Below, piece after piece: positions 1-5,949 of a stretch of DNA of 15,485 nt. Numbering within the stretch: position 1 is the first letter of the stretch; every line of letters begins with the position of its first letter. A program made the position numbers and the translations under genes. The stretch spans positions 1 through 15,485 of the forward strand of contig JASLAP010000099.1 of assembly GCA_030147065.1 (NCBI GenBank), given 5' to 3'. The DNA is from Pseudonocardia sp. GTDB taxonomy: Bacteria; Actinomycetota; Actinomycetes; Mycobacteriales; Pseudonocardiaceae. Below the pieces are notes generated by a model, which was not told the DNA's origin, did no database searches, and worked only from the letters and a program-made list of their open reading frames with translations.

Positions 1-249
1 CACGGCTCCTGCACCGGACACCACCACCTCAAACACGACGCCCCCGGCTGGACCGTCACCCAACACCCCGACGCCCGGATCACCTGGACCACCCCCACCG
101 GGCACAGCTACACCAGCGACCCCTACGACTACCGCTACGACGACCCCCTCGACCGGGACCTCCACCGCCGCATCCAGCCACCGGCCCCACCCGACAACAC
201 CGCCGACGCCGGAGCCACACCGGTCGACGACGACCCCCCGCCGTTCTGA
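1..249 (+). CDS. DUF222/HNH endonuclease-type protein, C-terminal end (5' truncated by window)
   Basis: The open frame enters from the left edge and stops at TGA 247-249, giving the last 82 residues. The visible segment has the signature of the C-terminal HNH part of actinobacterial DUF222 proteins: a Cys followed by HHHLKH, then GWTV, then TWTTPTGHSY and a DPYDYR motif, then an acidic, Pro-rich tail ending PPPF. In this family the CxxHHxxKH and TPxGHxY motifs form the metal-binding nuclease fold, so DNA cleavage is the likely activity. These genes are multicopy in Pseudonocardiales and relatives and often lie beside mobile elements. Here transposase-derived sequence begins only a few bases after the stop. 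The N-terminal DUF222 region lies outside the window. The family assignment is firm; the biological role of the family is poorly known. Confidence 0.88.
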   Translation, partial: HGSCTGHHHLKHDAPGWTVTQHPDARITWTTPTGHSYTSDPYDYRYDDPLDRDLHRRIQPPAPPDNTADAGATPVDDDPPPF

Positions 250-253
250 TGCG

Positions 254-517
254 ATGAAGGAGCGGGGCCTCCCCGGCCGGATCACCAAGCAGGGCAGCTG
301 GCTGGTGCGCTGGGCCGCGGTCGAGGCCGTGCAACGCGTGCCCGCCCCTACCCGCCTCGGGCAGGTCCGTGACCAGGTCGGTGCCCGGCGCGGGCGCAAC
401 ATCGGTGTGGTCGCGGCCGCCCGCGAGCTGACCACGCTGGTGTTCTACGGGCTACGCGACCACCACATCCGCTGCCTGAGCACTACATCCGCCCCGGTGC
501 GGCCACCGGCGGCATGA
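254..517 (+). pseudogene. IS110-family transposase, C-terminal remnant
   Basis: The frame starting at ATG 254 reads GRITKQGSWLVRWAAVEAVQ and then RRGRNIGVVAAARELTTLVFYGLRD, closing with HHIRCL. This is the distal part of the Transposase_20 domain of IS110/IS116/IS902 transposases, where GxITKQGSxxxRW and a late AARELLTLVYYGLRDxxIRCL block are characteristic. The catalytic DEDD N-terminal domain is absent: homology starts near position 275, just inside a 15-bp repeat arm, and only about 70 family residues remain of a normal length of roughly 350-420. Homology ends near 480 and the frame runs on to a stop at 515-517 without recognisable sequence. It cannot encode an active transposase. Confidence 0.8.
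255..269 (+). repeat. 15-bp inverted repeat, left arm
   Basis: TGAAGGAGCGGGGCC at 255-269 is the exact reverse complement of 956-970. The match stops abruptly on both sides. The arm lies 5 bp after the HNH gene stop and directly before the point where IS110 homology begins. Confidence 0.7.
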
Positions 518-955
518 GCCGCCCCGAGACCTCGCGGTGGACGCGGATCGTGGATGTCATGATCCCCGACCCGACACCCTGCCAGCTCATCCTGCCGGCT
601 CGGCGTGATCGCCCCTTCTGATTGATCTCGCCCACCGCGAACCTGTCGCAGCGCACCATGCCGCCCCACCAGCGCGGCGAAGGGATGACCGGCAGCCCTC
701 ACCCGGGGCCTGCCCACCCCGGCCGGGAACCCGGCCCTGGAGCAGCACACAACCCCCGCCGCCACCCCTGGAGCCGCGACCAGCAGATCCTCCTGCCTCG
801 AACAGCGTGCGCCGACCGGCGACGGCGTCAAGGACCTCCGGCCGCTACCGCGGGCGCCCTGACGGGCGCTCCTTGACCCCGCCGCCTACCCCGACGCGCC
901 CAGAACCCGGCGGAGAAACCCAGCAAAAGATCAACAACAAGAACCGGGGTTGACC

Positions 956-970
956 GGCCCCGCTCCTTCA
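956..970 (-). repeat. 15-bp inverted repeat, right arm
   Basis: GGCCCCGCTCCTTCA at 956-970 is the exact reverse complement of 255-269. Together the arms enclose about 686 bp that includes the IS110 remnant. IS110 elements do not normally have terminal inverted repeats, so the pair may mark a different or composite element. Confidence 0.7.
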
Positions 971-1354
971 GGGATGACATTCGCTGGCGGCGCCCTCCCG
1001 GCCCCTGTCGGCCCCGCGAACACCGCCGCCACCTCCGCGACTCCCTCGCCGAGCGCCGCCCCTGGCTGTTTGCGCTCCACGCCCGGATCATCGGACTGGT
1101 CGCCAGGATCACCACGGGGCTGTCGACTGAACCGGTGACTGCAGGTGAATGGGCTGCTTGCGGCCGGCGCCGTGTCGGCTGTCGAAGGTGTTCAGGTGGG
1201 TTTACGGCGCATCCGGCGGCGGCCTTGGCCAGTGGGGGTCCAGGGCCCGGCAAAGTCGTCACGTGATCTTGTTGGTGGGCGCCGGCGGAGACGAAGTCGC
1301 CGAACGCCCGCGGCGAGCTCCACGCCCACCTGACGTGATCACCGGACCGGCACA

Positions 1355-1371
1355 CTGCCCGAATCGGGCAG
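1355..1371 (-). terminator. Candidate hairpin downstream of the 1404-1727 gene
   Basis: CTGCCC-GAATC-GGGCAG forms a 6-bp stem with a 5-nt loop, 33-49 nt past the stop of the small minus-strand gene. There is no clear U-tract, as is common for actinobacterial intrinsic terminators. The assignment rests on position and symmetry only. Confidence 0.35.
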
Positions 1372-1403
1372 CCGAGGAGCACCGTCCAGATCAGTAGGGG
1401 CGG

Positions 1404-1727
1404 TCACCACTGCTCGTCGAGCACTGCGATCCGGCGGCGAAGCAGGCGGGCGTCCTTGGGTGGCAAGGCGTGCGCCACGGCCTGCGGAACCCGGCGCAGC
1501 TCGCCGGGGTTCGGGCAGCACTCCGGCACGCCGCAGCCGTACTGCGGATCCCACAGGCGATGCATCGGGAATGCATCGGGTCCAGACCGAACCGCGACCA
1601 GGAACCCACGCTTGGGCGACAGCACCCGGCCAGAGCGCGTGCGTTCCAAGCGGACGATCGCGCCCTGCTTCTCGGCGACAACCCTGGAACCGTTGTCACG
1701 GCATGGCCGGGCATCGCCTGGTGCCAC
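1404..1727 (-). CDS. Small hypothetical protein (107 aa)
   Basis: The frame reads from GTG (1725-1727) to TGA at 1404. An in-frame stop at 1755-1757 and no alternative start codon in between make this GTG the only reasonable start, although no good Shine-Dalgarno sequence precedes it. The central block SGPDAFPMHRLWDPQYGC and the C-terminal helix ARLLRRRIAVLDEQW look like real protein and resemble short uncharacterised actinobacterial proteins ending in a basic helix followed by LDEQW. Cysteines are at 9, 65, 70 and 71, the last three close together. There is no signal peptide or membrane segment. Third-position GC is lower than in the core genes of this window, fitting accessory DNA. I cannot assign a function. 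Confidence 0.6.
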   Translation of the reverse strand: MAPGDARPCRDNGSRVVAEKQGAIVRLERTRSGRVLSPKRGFLVAVRSGPDAFPMHRLWDPQYGCGVPECCPNPGELRRVPQAVAHALPPKDARLLRRRIAVLDEQW

Positions 1728-1999
1728 GCGCTGGAGCGAACCCGCGCAGAGGACCTACGCGCCATGGCCCTTTCGTGCGAGCGACATGCCAGTCATCCTC
1801 GCACGACACCGTCCGGTGATTGTGCATCGGACCCATACCTGTCTTCACATTTGCAGCCGCATGTCGCGTCAGGCCGCGCTCCTGTTTATCGCGACTTTAC
1901 CTCTATCCCAGGTGGTCGTCCGGCTTCACAATGGACATGTAGACGCACATCCGGGCGGCCTACGACCGCCCAGCAGATCCGGGCGTTTCAATTGGGTGG
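1728..1999. other. Intergenic, locally lower GC; probable promoter region
   Basis: This stretch lies upstream of the small minus-strand gene and beyond the end of the IS66 remnant. Positions about 1810-1940 are clearly less GC-rich than the rest, typical of a promoter-bearing spacer. A hairpin GGGCGG-CCTACGA-CCGCCC is present at 1953-1971. No -35/-10 pair can be assigned with confidence, and I see no supportable gene. Confidence 0.4.
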
Positions 2000-2182
2000 T
2001 CACCGCCCTGCCGCAGCATTCTGCGACCGGACTGCGCCGGCGGCCCCGCCCCACGGCGTTCCGCCGCCGGAGTGGGTGTCGCAGCCGTACCGCCGAGTGA
2101 CCAGGTGGTGCTCGGTGACCCGCGCCGGGACCGGCGGCAGGTCGAACACCTGCTGGTGGGCACCACCGCCGACTCCGGCCGA
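2000..2182 (-). pseudogene. IS66-type transposase remnant
   Basis: Minus-strand translation gives HQQVFDLPPVPARVTEHHLV followed by TRRYGCD. This matches the N-terminal zinc-binding/linker part of IS66-family transposases, where a (R/H)QVFDLPxxxxxVTEHR segment precedes a Cys-x-Cys pair and then a VQYGP block. Here the second Cys is lost (YGCD instead of CxCG), the VQYGP block is unrecognisable and a stop closes the frame at 2000. Only about 60 of the roughly 450-530 residues of a full transposase remain. The homologous frame stays open upstream but runs antisense to the DinB gene, so sequence beyond about 2182 is shadow. Confidence 0.65.
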
Positions 2183-2236
2183 GGCCGGCGCGCGGAGGAG
2201 TCGACCGGGGGTGATCGGAGGGACCGGCCCGGCCGC

Positions 2237-2242
2237 TAGCGT
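2237..2242 (+). promoter_or_regulatory. -10 box of a probable leaderless promoter for the DinB-family gene
   Basis: TAGCGT ends 6 nt before the ATG at 2249. The TAnnnT-N6-start arrangement is what is expected when the transcript begins at the start codon. No Shine-Dalgarno sequence lies at proper distance (the nearest GGAGG is about 28 nt upstream). No convincing -35 hexamer is visible. Confidence 0.6.
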
Positions 2243-2248
2243 CGCGAC

Positions 2249-2806
2249 ATGGACTACACCCGGGTCGCGCCGTCCAACGAGTGCGTCGACGGTCCCGAGA
2301 AGGACATGCTGGTGTTCGCGCTCGACCGCGTGCGTGCCCAGTTCGCCTGGAAGACCGGCGGGTTGACCGCCGAGCAACTGCGCCGGACCCATCCGCCCTC
2401 GACCCTCACGATCGCCGGACTGATCAAGCACATGGCCTTCGTGGAGGAGCGCTACTCCCGGATCTCGCTGCAGGGCCTGCCGCCCGGCCCGCCGTGGATC
2501 GAGATCGACTGGGACGAGGACCCGGAGTGGGACTGGCACTCCGCGGTCGGCGACGAGCCCGCGGACCTCTACGCGCTGTGGTACGGGTCCGTCGCGCGGG
2601 CCCAGGCGGTGTGGGCCGGGGTGGACCCCGACGCCCCGTCCGACCTGACCACCGACGACGGCCTCCGGGTCAGCGCCCGCCGCATCCAGTTCGACCTGCT
2701 GGAGGAGTACCTGCGGCACACCGGGCACGCGGACCTGCTGCGGGAGGCGATCGACGGGCTGGTCGGCAACGACCCCCCGCACGGGGAGGGGCCCGCGGGC
2801 CCGTAG
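2249..2806 (+). CDS. DinB superfamily / DUF664 protein
   Basis: This is a 185-residue cytoplasmic protein. The family is a four-helix-bundle metalloprotein fold, and some actinobacterial members act as thiol (mycothiol)-dependent transferases. Visible family marks are an N-terminal helix ending in LIKHMAFVEERY, with His61 as the first metal ligand, and the late helix LLEEYLRHTGHADLLREAIDG, with His157 and His160 completing the usual His triad. Length and spacing are normal for DUF664. The start is set by the probable leaderless promoter immediately upstream. The gene converges on the aminotransferase gene, with 13 bp between the stop codons. Substrate is unknown; the neighbours do not indicate one. 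Confidence 0.88.
   Translation: MDYTRVAPSNECVDGPEKDMLVFALDRVRAQFAWKTGGLTAEQLRRTHPPSTLTIAGLIKHMAFVEERYSRISLQGLPPGPPWIEIDWDEDPEWDWHSAVGDEPADLYALWYGSVARAQAVWAGVDPDAPSDLTTDDGLRVSARRIQFDLLEEYLRHTGHADLLREAIDGLVGNDPPHGEGPAGP
2789..2802. terminator. Candidate bidirectional hairpin between convergent genes
   Basis: GGGCCCGCGGGCCC is a perfect 14-bp palindrome ending just before the TAG stop (2804-2806) of the DinB-family gene. It can fold as a 5-bp stem with a CGCG loop on either strand. Its position between converging genes fits termination, but it lies inside coding sequence and may simply reflect codon composition. Confidence 0.25.
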
Positions 2807-2819
2807 CGCGGGCGCTCGA

Positions 2820-3998
2820 TCAGGTCTGGCCCATGGCGGCGAAGCGGGCGGCGGTCGCCGCGATGCCGGCGTCGTCGACGTTGCAGATGCTCACCCGCAT
2901 CGTCTGCCGGTCGTCCGGCTGGAACGCCGTGCCCGGGATGACCAGCGTGTCGTGGGTGAACAACAGGTCGCGGACGACGTCGGTGGTCGGCCGGTCGGGG
3001 AACGGGTGGCGGACCCAGGCGAAGAAGGCGCCGGTCGCCAGCAGTTCGAACCCGCCGGGGCGGGCGGCCATCGCCTCCGCGAACCGCGCCCGCCTGCCCG
3101 CCACCTCCACGGCCCGCTCGGCCCGCCACGCACCGGTGCGGGTGAGGCCCGCCCACGCGGCCTCCTGACCCACCCGGGGCGCGCAGATCGCGACGCAGTC
3201 CATCAGCTTGAGCACCTGACGGATCAGCTCCGGCGCGGCGACGACCGCGCCCACCCGGTAGCCGGGGATCGCCAGGTCCTTGGAGAACGAGTGCAGGCTG
3301 ACCAGCGTGCGGCGCCACTGCGGGTCGGCGAACAGGTCGTGCGCGGGCGCGGTCGTGTCCCGGAACGAGCGGTAGGTCTCGTCGACGACCAACGCGAGGT
3401 CGTGGCGGCGCGCGACTCGCGCGAACTCGGCGATCACCGCCGGCTCGAGGGTCACCCCGGTCGGGTTGTTCGGCGTAACCAGGACGATCGCCCGGGTCCG
3501 TGCGGTGATCAGCGCCTCGGCGTCCGCGGCGCGCGGCACCAGGTCGGGGCCGGGCTCCAGCGGCACCGACCGGATCCCGGCCAGCTGCAGCCACATCTCG
3601 TGGTTGAAGTAGCCGGGCTGCGGGACCACGATCTCGTCGCCCGGCCCGGCCAGCGTGGCGGCGACCAGGCTGAACGCCTGGTTGCAGCCCGCGGTGACCA
3701 TGACGTCGGCGGGCGAGACCAGGCCGGCGTAGTCGCGGCCGAGCTCCGCGGCGACGGCCTCGCGCAGCTTCGGGATGCCGGGCACCGGGGTGTAGGTGGC
3801 GGCATCGGGCTCACCGGCGGTGGCCTCGACGTGCGCGACGACCTCCGGCGCGCACGGCCAGGGCGGCGCGGCCTGGGAGAGGTCCAGGACGGGCCGGGCG
3901 GCGGCGTCGGGGACGCAGCGGGCGCGTTCGGCGAGCAGGGCGTGCGCGGCGCCGATCGGCGAGTCGGTGCAGGCCTCGGCAGCCGGGTTGAACCGCAC
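2820..3998 (-). CDS. Class I/II PLP-dependent aminotransferase
   Basis: This is a 392-residue fold-type I aminotransferase. The expected residues are present: Tyr69 in ATYTPVPGIPKLREA, the cofactor-loop segment TAGCNQAFSL (102-111), the NNPTG motif around Asn178, Asp206 and Tyr209 in VVDETYRSF, the Schiff-base lysine Lys240 in SFSKDLAIPGYRVG, and Arg368 in MRVSIC, which should bind the substrate carboxylate. The frame stays open upstream to 4085, but I chose GTG 3996-3998: the protein then has family length, residues further upstream (GSVCCGCYVPD) look non-coding, and a TAnnnT box lies exactly 6 nt before this GTG. The amino donor cannot be told from sequence. It is separated from the sortase gene by about 370 bp and is probably not part of that operon. 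Confidence 0.9.
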   Translation of the reverse strand: MRFNPAAEACTDSPIGAAHALLAERARCVPDAAARPVLDLSQAAPPWPCAPEVVAHVEATAGEPDAATYTPVPGIPKLREAVAAELGRDYAGLVSPADVMVTAGCNQAFSLVAATLAGPGDEIVVPQPGYFNHEMWLQLAGIRSVPLEPGPDLVPRAADAEALITARTRAIVLVTPNNPTGVTLEPAVIAEFARVARRHDLALVVDETYRSFRDTTAPAHDLFADPQWRRTLVSLHSFSKDLAIPGYRVGAVVAAPELIRQVLKLMDCVAICAPRVGQEAAWAGLTRTGAWRAERAVEVAGRRARFAEAMAARPGGFELLATGAFFAWVRHPFPDRPTTDVVRDLLFTHDTLVIPGTAFQPDDRQTMRVSICNVDDAGIAATAARFAAMGQT

Positions 3999-4004
3999 GT
4001 CCGG

Positions 4005-4010
4005 AACGTA
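4005..4010 (-). promoter_or_regulatory. -10 box of a probable leaderless promoter for the aminotransferase
   Basis: On the minus strand TACGTT is followed by CCGGAC and then the GTG start at 3998. This is the same TAnnnT-N6-start geometry as the DinB-family gene, which supports both the start choice and leaderless transcription. No -35 match is evident. Confidence 0.55.
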
Positions 4011-4369
4011 GCAGCCGCAGCACACCGATCCGGGCCGACGATCCGGCGAGGGACGCGTGGGTACTCCGTCCGGGACCGTTGGCACCGCCCCGAGGACGTG
4101 CGCCCAGAGATCCGGCGCCGCGGACGGCGTCGGGGCAGCGCATCGGCGAGCTCGTGCAGCGGGCCCGTCGCGAGGGCGGGCAGCCGGATGGCGCCGCTAC
4201 CGGACGACACCTCAGTCAATGGGCGCCGTCGGACGACTTGCCGGCGGCGAAACCGCTCGGCCGGCCGACGGGTGGTCGGACGGCCGCGTCGATCCGGCCG
4301 CCCTCGACGCCCTGGCCACCCGGTGGGCCAGTCCGCCGGGCAGACGACACCGTCGACCAGGAGCGCGGC
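4011..4369. other. Intergenic region between sortase and aminotransferase genes
   Basis: No complete gene can be supported. On the minus strand a frame from TTG 4217-4219 shows about 25 codons ending almost always in G or C and a plausible peptide (IRLPALATGPLHELADAL). After that the signal is lost and the frame becomes Arg-rich and runs antisense-like into the aminotransferase gene. This may be the relic of a short gene or chance composition. A plus-strand frame from ATG 4219 runs antisense into the sortase gene and is not credible. Confidence 0.4.
4313..4330 (-). terminator. Candidate terminator after the sortase gene
   Basis: A short inverted repeat, TGGCC paired with GGCCA around an 8-nt loop, lies about 40 nt beyond the sortase stop. 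The stem is short and there is no U-tract, so this is a weak call at the place where the long minus-strand unit should end. Confidence 0.2.
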
Positions 4370-4978
4370 TCACTCGACCCGCCACGACCCGCCCGTCGGG
4401 ACCGCGTCGATCACGATGTTGTCGCGGTAGCTGCGCTCGGCCCGGTCGAAGCTCCCGCCGCAGGTCACCAGGCGCAGTTCGGGGGCGGGGGTCGGGGCGT
4501 AGACCGAGTCGGTCGGGAAGGCGTCCTTCGCGACCTGGCTGCGGCGGCTCACCACGAACTCGGCGACGCCGCCGTCGGCCCGGTCGACCACGATCCGATC
4601 GCCCGGGACCAGCTCGGTGAGCCGGAAGAACACCCCCGGCCCGGCCCGGGAGTCGACGTGACCGGCGAGCAGGGCCGGTCCGGGGTCGCCGGGGCGTGGT
4701 CCGGCGGCGAACCACCCGGCGACGTCCGTGGCCGCCGGCGGGACCAGCGTGCCGGCCGGGTCGGTCACCAGGTCGATCAGCGCGGTGTCCACGCCGATCG
4801 CCGGGATCCGCAGCCGGGTCGGCTCCGCGCCTCCGCCGGCGGCCGGTGCGGGAGCGGCCGGAACCGCGGCAGCCGACGACGGCGGCGGCGCGGGCGGGGA
4901 CGCTGCGGGCGCCGATCCGCAGGCGGCCGCGGTGAGCAGCGCGGCCGTCACCAGCACCGTGAGGGCTGCTCTGGTCAT
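4370..4978 (-). CDS. Class F sortase, probable lipoprotein or membrane-anchored
   Basis: This is a 202-residue cysteine transpeptidase that would work outside the membrane, linking a sorted protein to the cell envelope. The catalytic triad is visible: His107 in LLAGHVDS, Cys173 in LVTCGGSFD and Arg185 in YRDNIVI. The LRIPAIGVD opening strand and the AAxxxAGWFAxGPxPGDPGPALLAGH stretch are typical of class F enzymes. The N-terminus is a hydrophobic signal (2-19) ending AAAC; Cys20 could be lipidated, although the lipobox lacks the preferred Leu at -3. A Pro/Ala-rich linker (21-52) follows. The ATG start has no strong ribosome site. The gene lies 133 bp downstream of the DUF4397 gene on the same strand, and that protein is its most likely partner. 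Confidence 0.9.
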   Translation of the reverse strand: MTRAALTVLVTAALLTAAACGSAPAASPPAPPPSSAAAVPAAPAPAAGGGAEPTRLRIPAIGVDTALIDLVTDPAGTLVPPAATDVAGWFAAGPRPGDPGPALLAGHVDSRAGPGVFFRLTELVPGDRIVVDRADGGVAEFVVSRRSQVAKDAFPTDSVYAPTPAPELRLVTCGGSFDRAERSYRDNIVIDAVPTGGSWRVE

Positions 4979-5111
4979 CGCCGGTCTGCGCCGAGGCCGG
5001 ACGCGGCTCGGCGCGTCGGCCGCGCGGCAGCGCCTCCGGCAGGTCGATGCCGATCCTCGCTGCGGACGGCCTCCCGGTCCGGTGGGCCGGGGGGAGGGTC
5101 GCCGGCGGCGG

Positions 5112-5927
5112 TCACCGGTGGGCCCGCTGCCGGGCCAGCAGCACCGCCCCCAGCGCCCCGACCGCCAGCCCGACGAGTGCCCAGGTCGGCGGCGCGGGTG
5201 GCTCGGCGCCGCCGAGACCCGTGTCGATCCCGCCCGCCGGGACGCTGCCCGGCCCGACCGCGTCCACCTTCACCTCGGCGGCCAGTCCGCCCCCGTCCTG
5301 CACGACGATCACGCTGTAGACCCCGCCCGCGGCCAGGTCGACCGGGATCGTCGTCTCCGCGCCGCGCGCCGGCAGCACGTCGAACGACCCCGACCCGGCC
5401 GGCACGCCGACGTAGTCGGTCGCGCTGCCGAAGGCCACGGCGTCCACCATCGGCGCGCCGTTCCACCGCAGCGCGATGTCGCCGGCGTCCCCGGCGCCCT
5501 GCACCACCCGGACCCGGGCCTGCCCGGCCGGCGGCGGGCTGAGGTCGTCGTCGAGCACGCGCACCGCCAGGTCGGCCTGCATGCCGAGGCCGGCGGCGGT
5601 GTAGGCGCGACCCTCCCCGGCCCGCAGGGTGCCGGTGACCACCGCCGGCGTGCTCTCCGGGGCGCCGGCGGGCCGCATCTGCACGGTGTAGGTGTCCGGC
5701 TCGATGCGCTGGTAGGTCGACACGTCGCCGTAGGACACCCCGCCCAGCCGGTAGGTCGTCCCGCCGAAGCCGGTGACCAGGACGTCCACCGCCGGGGTGT
5801 CCGGCGACAGGTGCGCCAGCCGCAGGTAGGTGCCGGTCGCCGCGTGGGCCGGCGCGGGCCACACCGCCGGCGCCGCCAGTGCCGCGACCACCACCGCCAC
5901 GATGCCGATCGAGATCCGTCGTGCCAT
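5112..5927 (-). CDS. Secreted DUF4397 protein with C-terminal membrane anchor
   Basis: This 271-residue exported protein starts at ATG 5925-5927, supported by GAGGAGGAG 7 nt upstream; an earlier ATG at 5966 would overlap the preceding gene's end. A signal peptide (basic MARR, hydrophobic 6-20) likely cleaves after AHA at residue 29. DUF4397 begins at YLRLAHLSPDTPAVDVLVTG (34-53), and further repeats of the beta-rich unit follow (140-170, 195-223). The tail has the layout of a surface-sorting signal: a Gly/Pro linker, TGLGG at 236-240, a hydrophobic helix (about 248-265) and a short basic end RQRAHR. With a class F sortase gene next door, it is plausible that this is the sortase substrate, although TGLGG is not the canonical LPxTG. 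DUF4397 has no established biochemical activity. The gap to the upstream NRPS gene is 22 bp. Confidence 0.88.
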   Translation of the reverse strand: MARRISIGIVAVVVAALAAPAVWPAPAHAATGTYLRLAHLSPDTPAVDVLVTGFGGTTYRLGGVSYGDVSTYQRIEPDTYTVQMRPAGAPESTPAVVTGTLRAGEGRAYTAAGLGMQADLAVRVLDDDLSPPPAGQARVRVVQGAGDAGDIALRWNGAPMVDAVAFGSATDYVGVPAGSGSFDVLPARGAETTIPVDLAAGGVYSVIVVQDGGGLAAEVKVDAVGPGSVPAGGIDTGLGGAEPPAPPTWALVGLAVGALGAVLLARQRAHR

Positions 5928-5934
5928 GTCCTCG

Positions 5935-5943
5935 CTCCTCCTC
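5935..5943 (-). promoter_or_regulatory. Ribosome binding site of the DUF4397 gene
   Basis: The minus strand reads GAGGAGGAG with 7 nt to the ATG at 5927. It lies in the short spacer after the NRPS stop, is the best Shine-Dalgarno sequence in the operon and fixes the start. Confidence 0.75.
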
Positions 5944-5949
5944 GCCCGG

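Larger units (their letters stand above)
518..1403. other. Intergenic or decayed region without a supportable gene
   Basis: No frame on either strand shows sustained third-position GC bias together with recognisable protein motifs. Open frames here (for example minus 828-1382, plus 950-1138) are Arg/Pro/Gly-rich products of high GC. One plus frame, open from 877 to a stop near 1264, contains a short stretch that looks protein-like around 1030-1130 (LRDSLAERRPWLFALHARII), but I do not recognise a family and there is no start. A GC hairpin GCGCCC-TGAC-GGGCGC lies at 854-869. The stretch is most simply read as debris linked to the neighbouring transposase fragments. Confidence 0.5.

Noticed and set aside
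1559..1580. Two adjacent copies of ATGCATCGGG
   Set aside because: They lie within the 107-aa coding sequence and only two copies exist; no array or element boundary is associated with them.
1696..1836. 46-codon minus-strand frame just upstream of and overlapping the 107-aa gene
   Set aside because: It has no family resemblance, weak third-position GC bias and no clear ribosome site; it is more likely part of the leader or promoter region.
1456..2366. Plus-strand open frames across the small gene and the spacer
   Set aside because: They are antisense to a better minus-strand gene and run through the IS66 remnant and into the DinB gene out of frame. Composition is shadow-like.
3999..4085. 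Longer aminotransferase starting at ATG 4085
   Set aside because: The extra 29 residues are unlike the family N-terminus, and a leaderless promoter box lies inside the extension.
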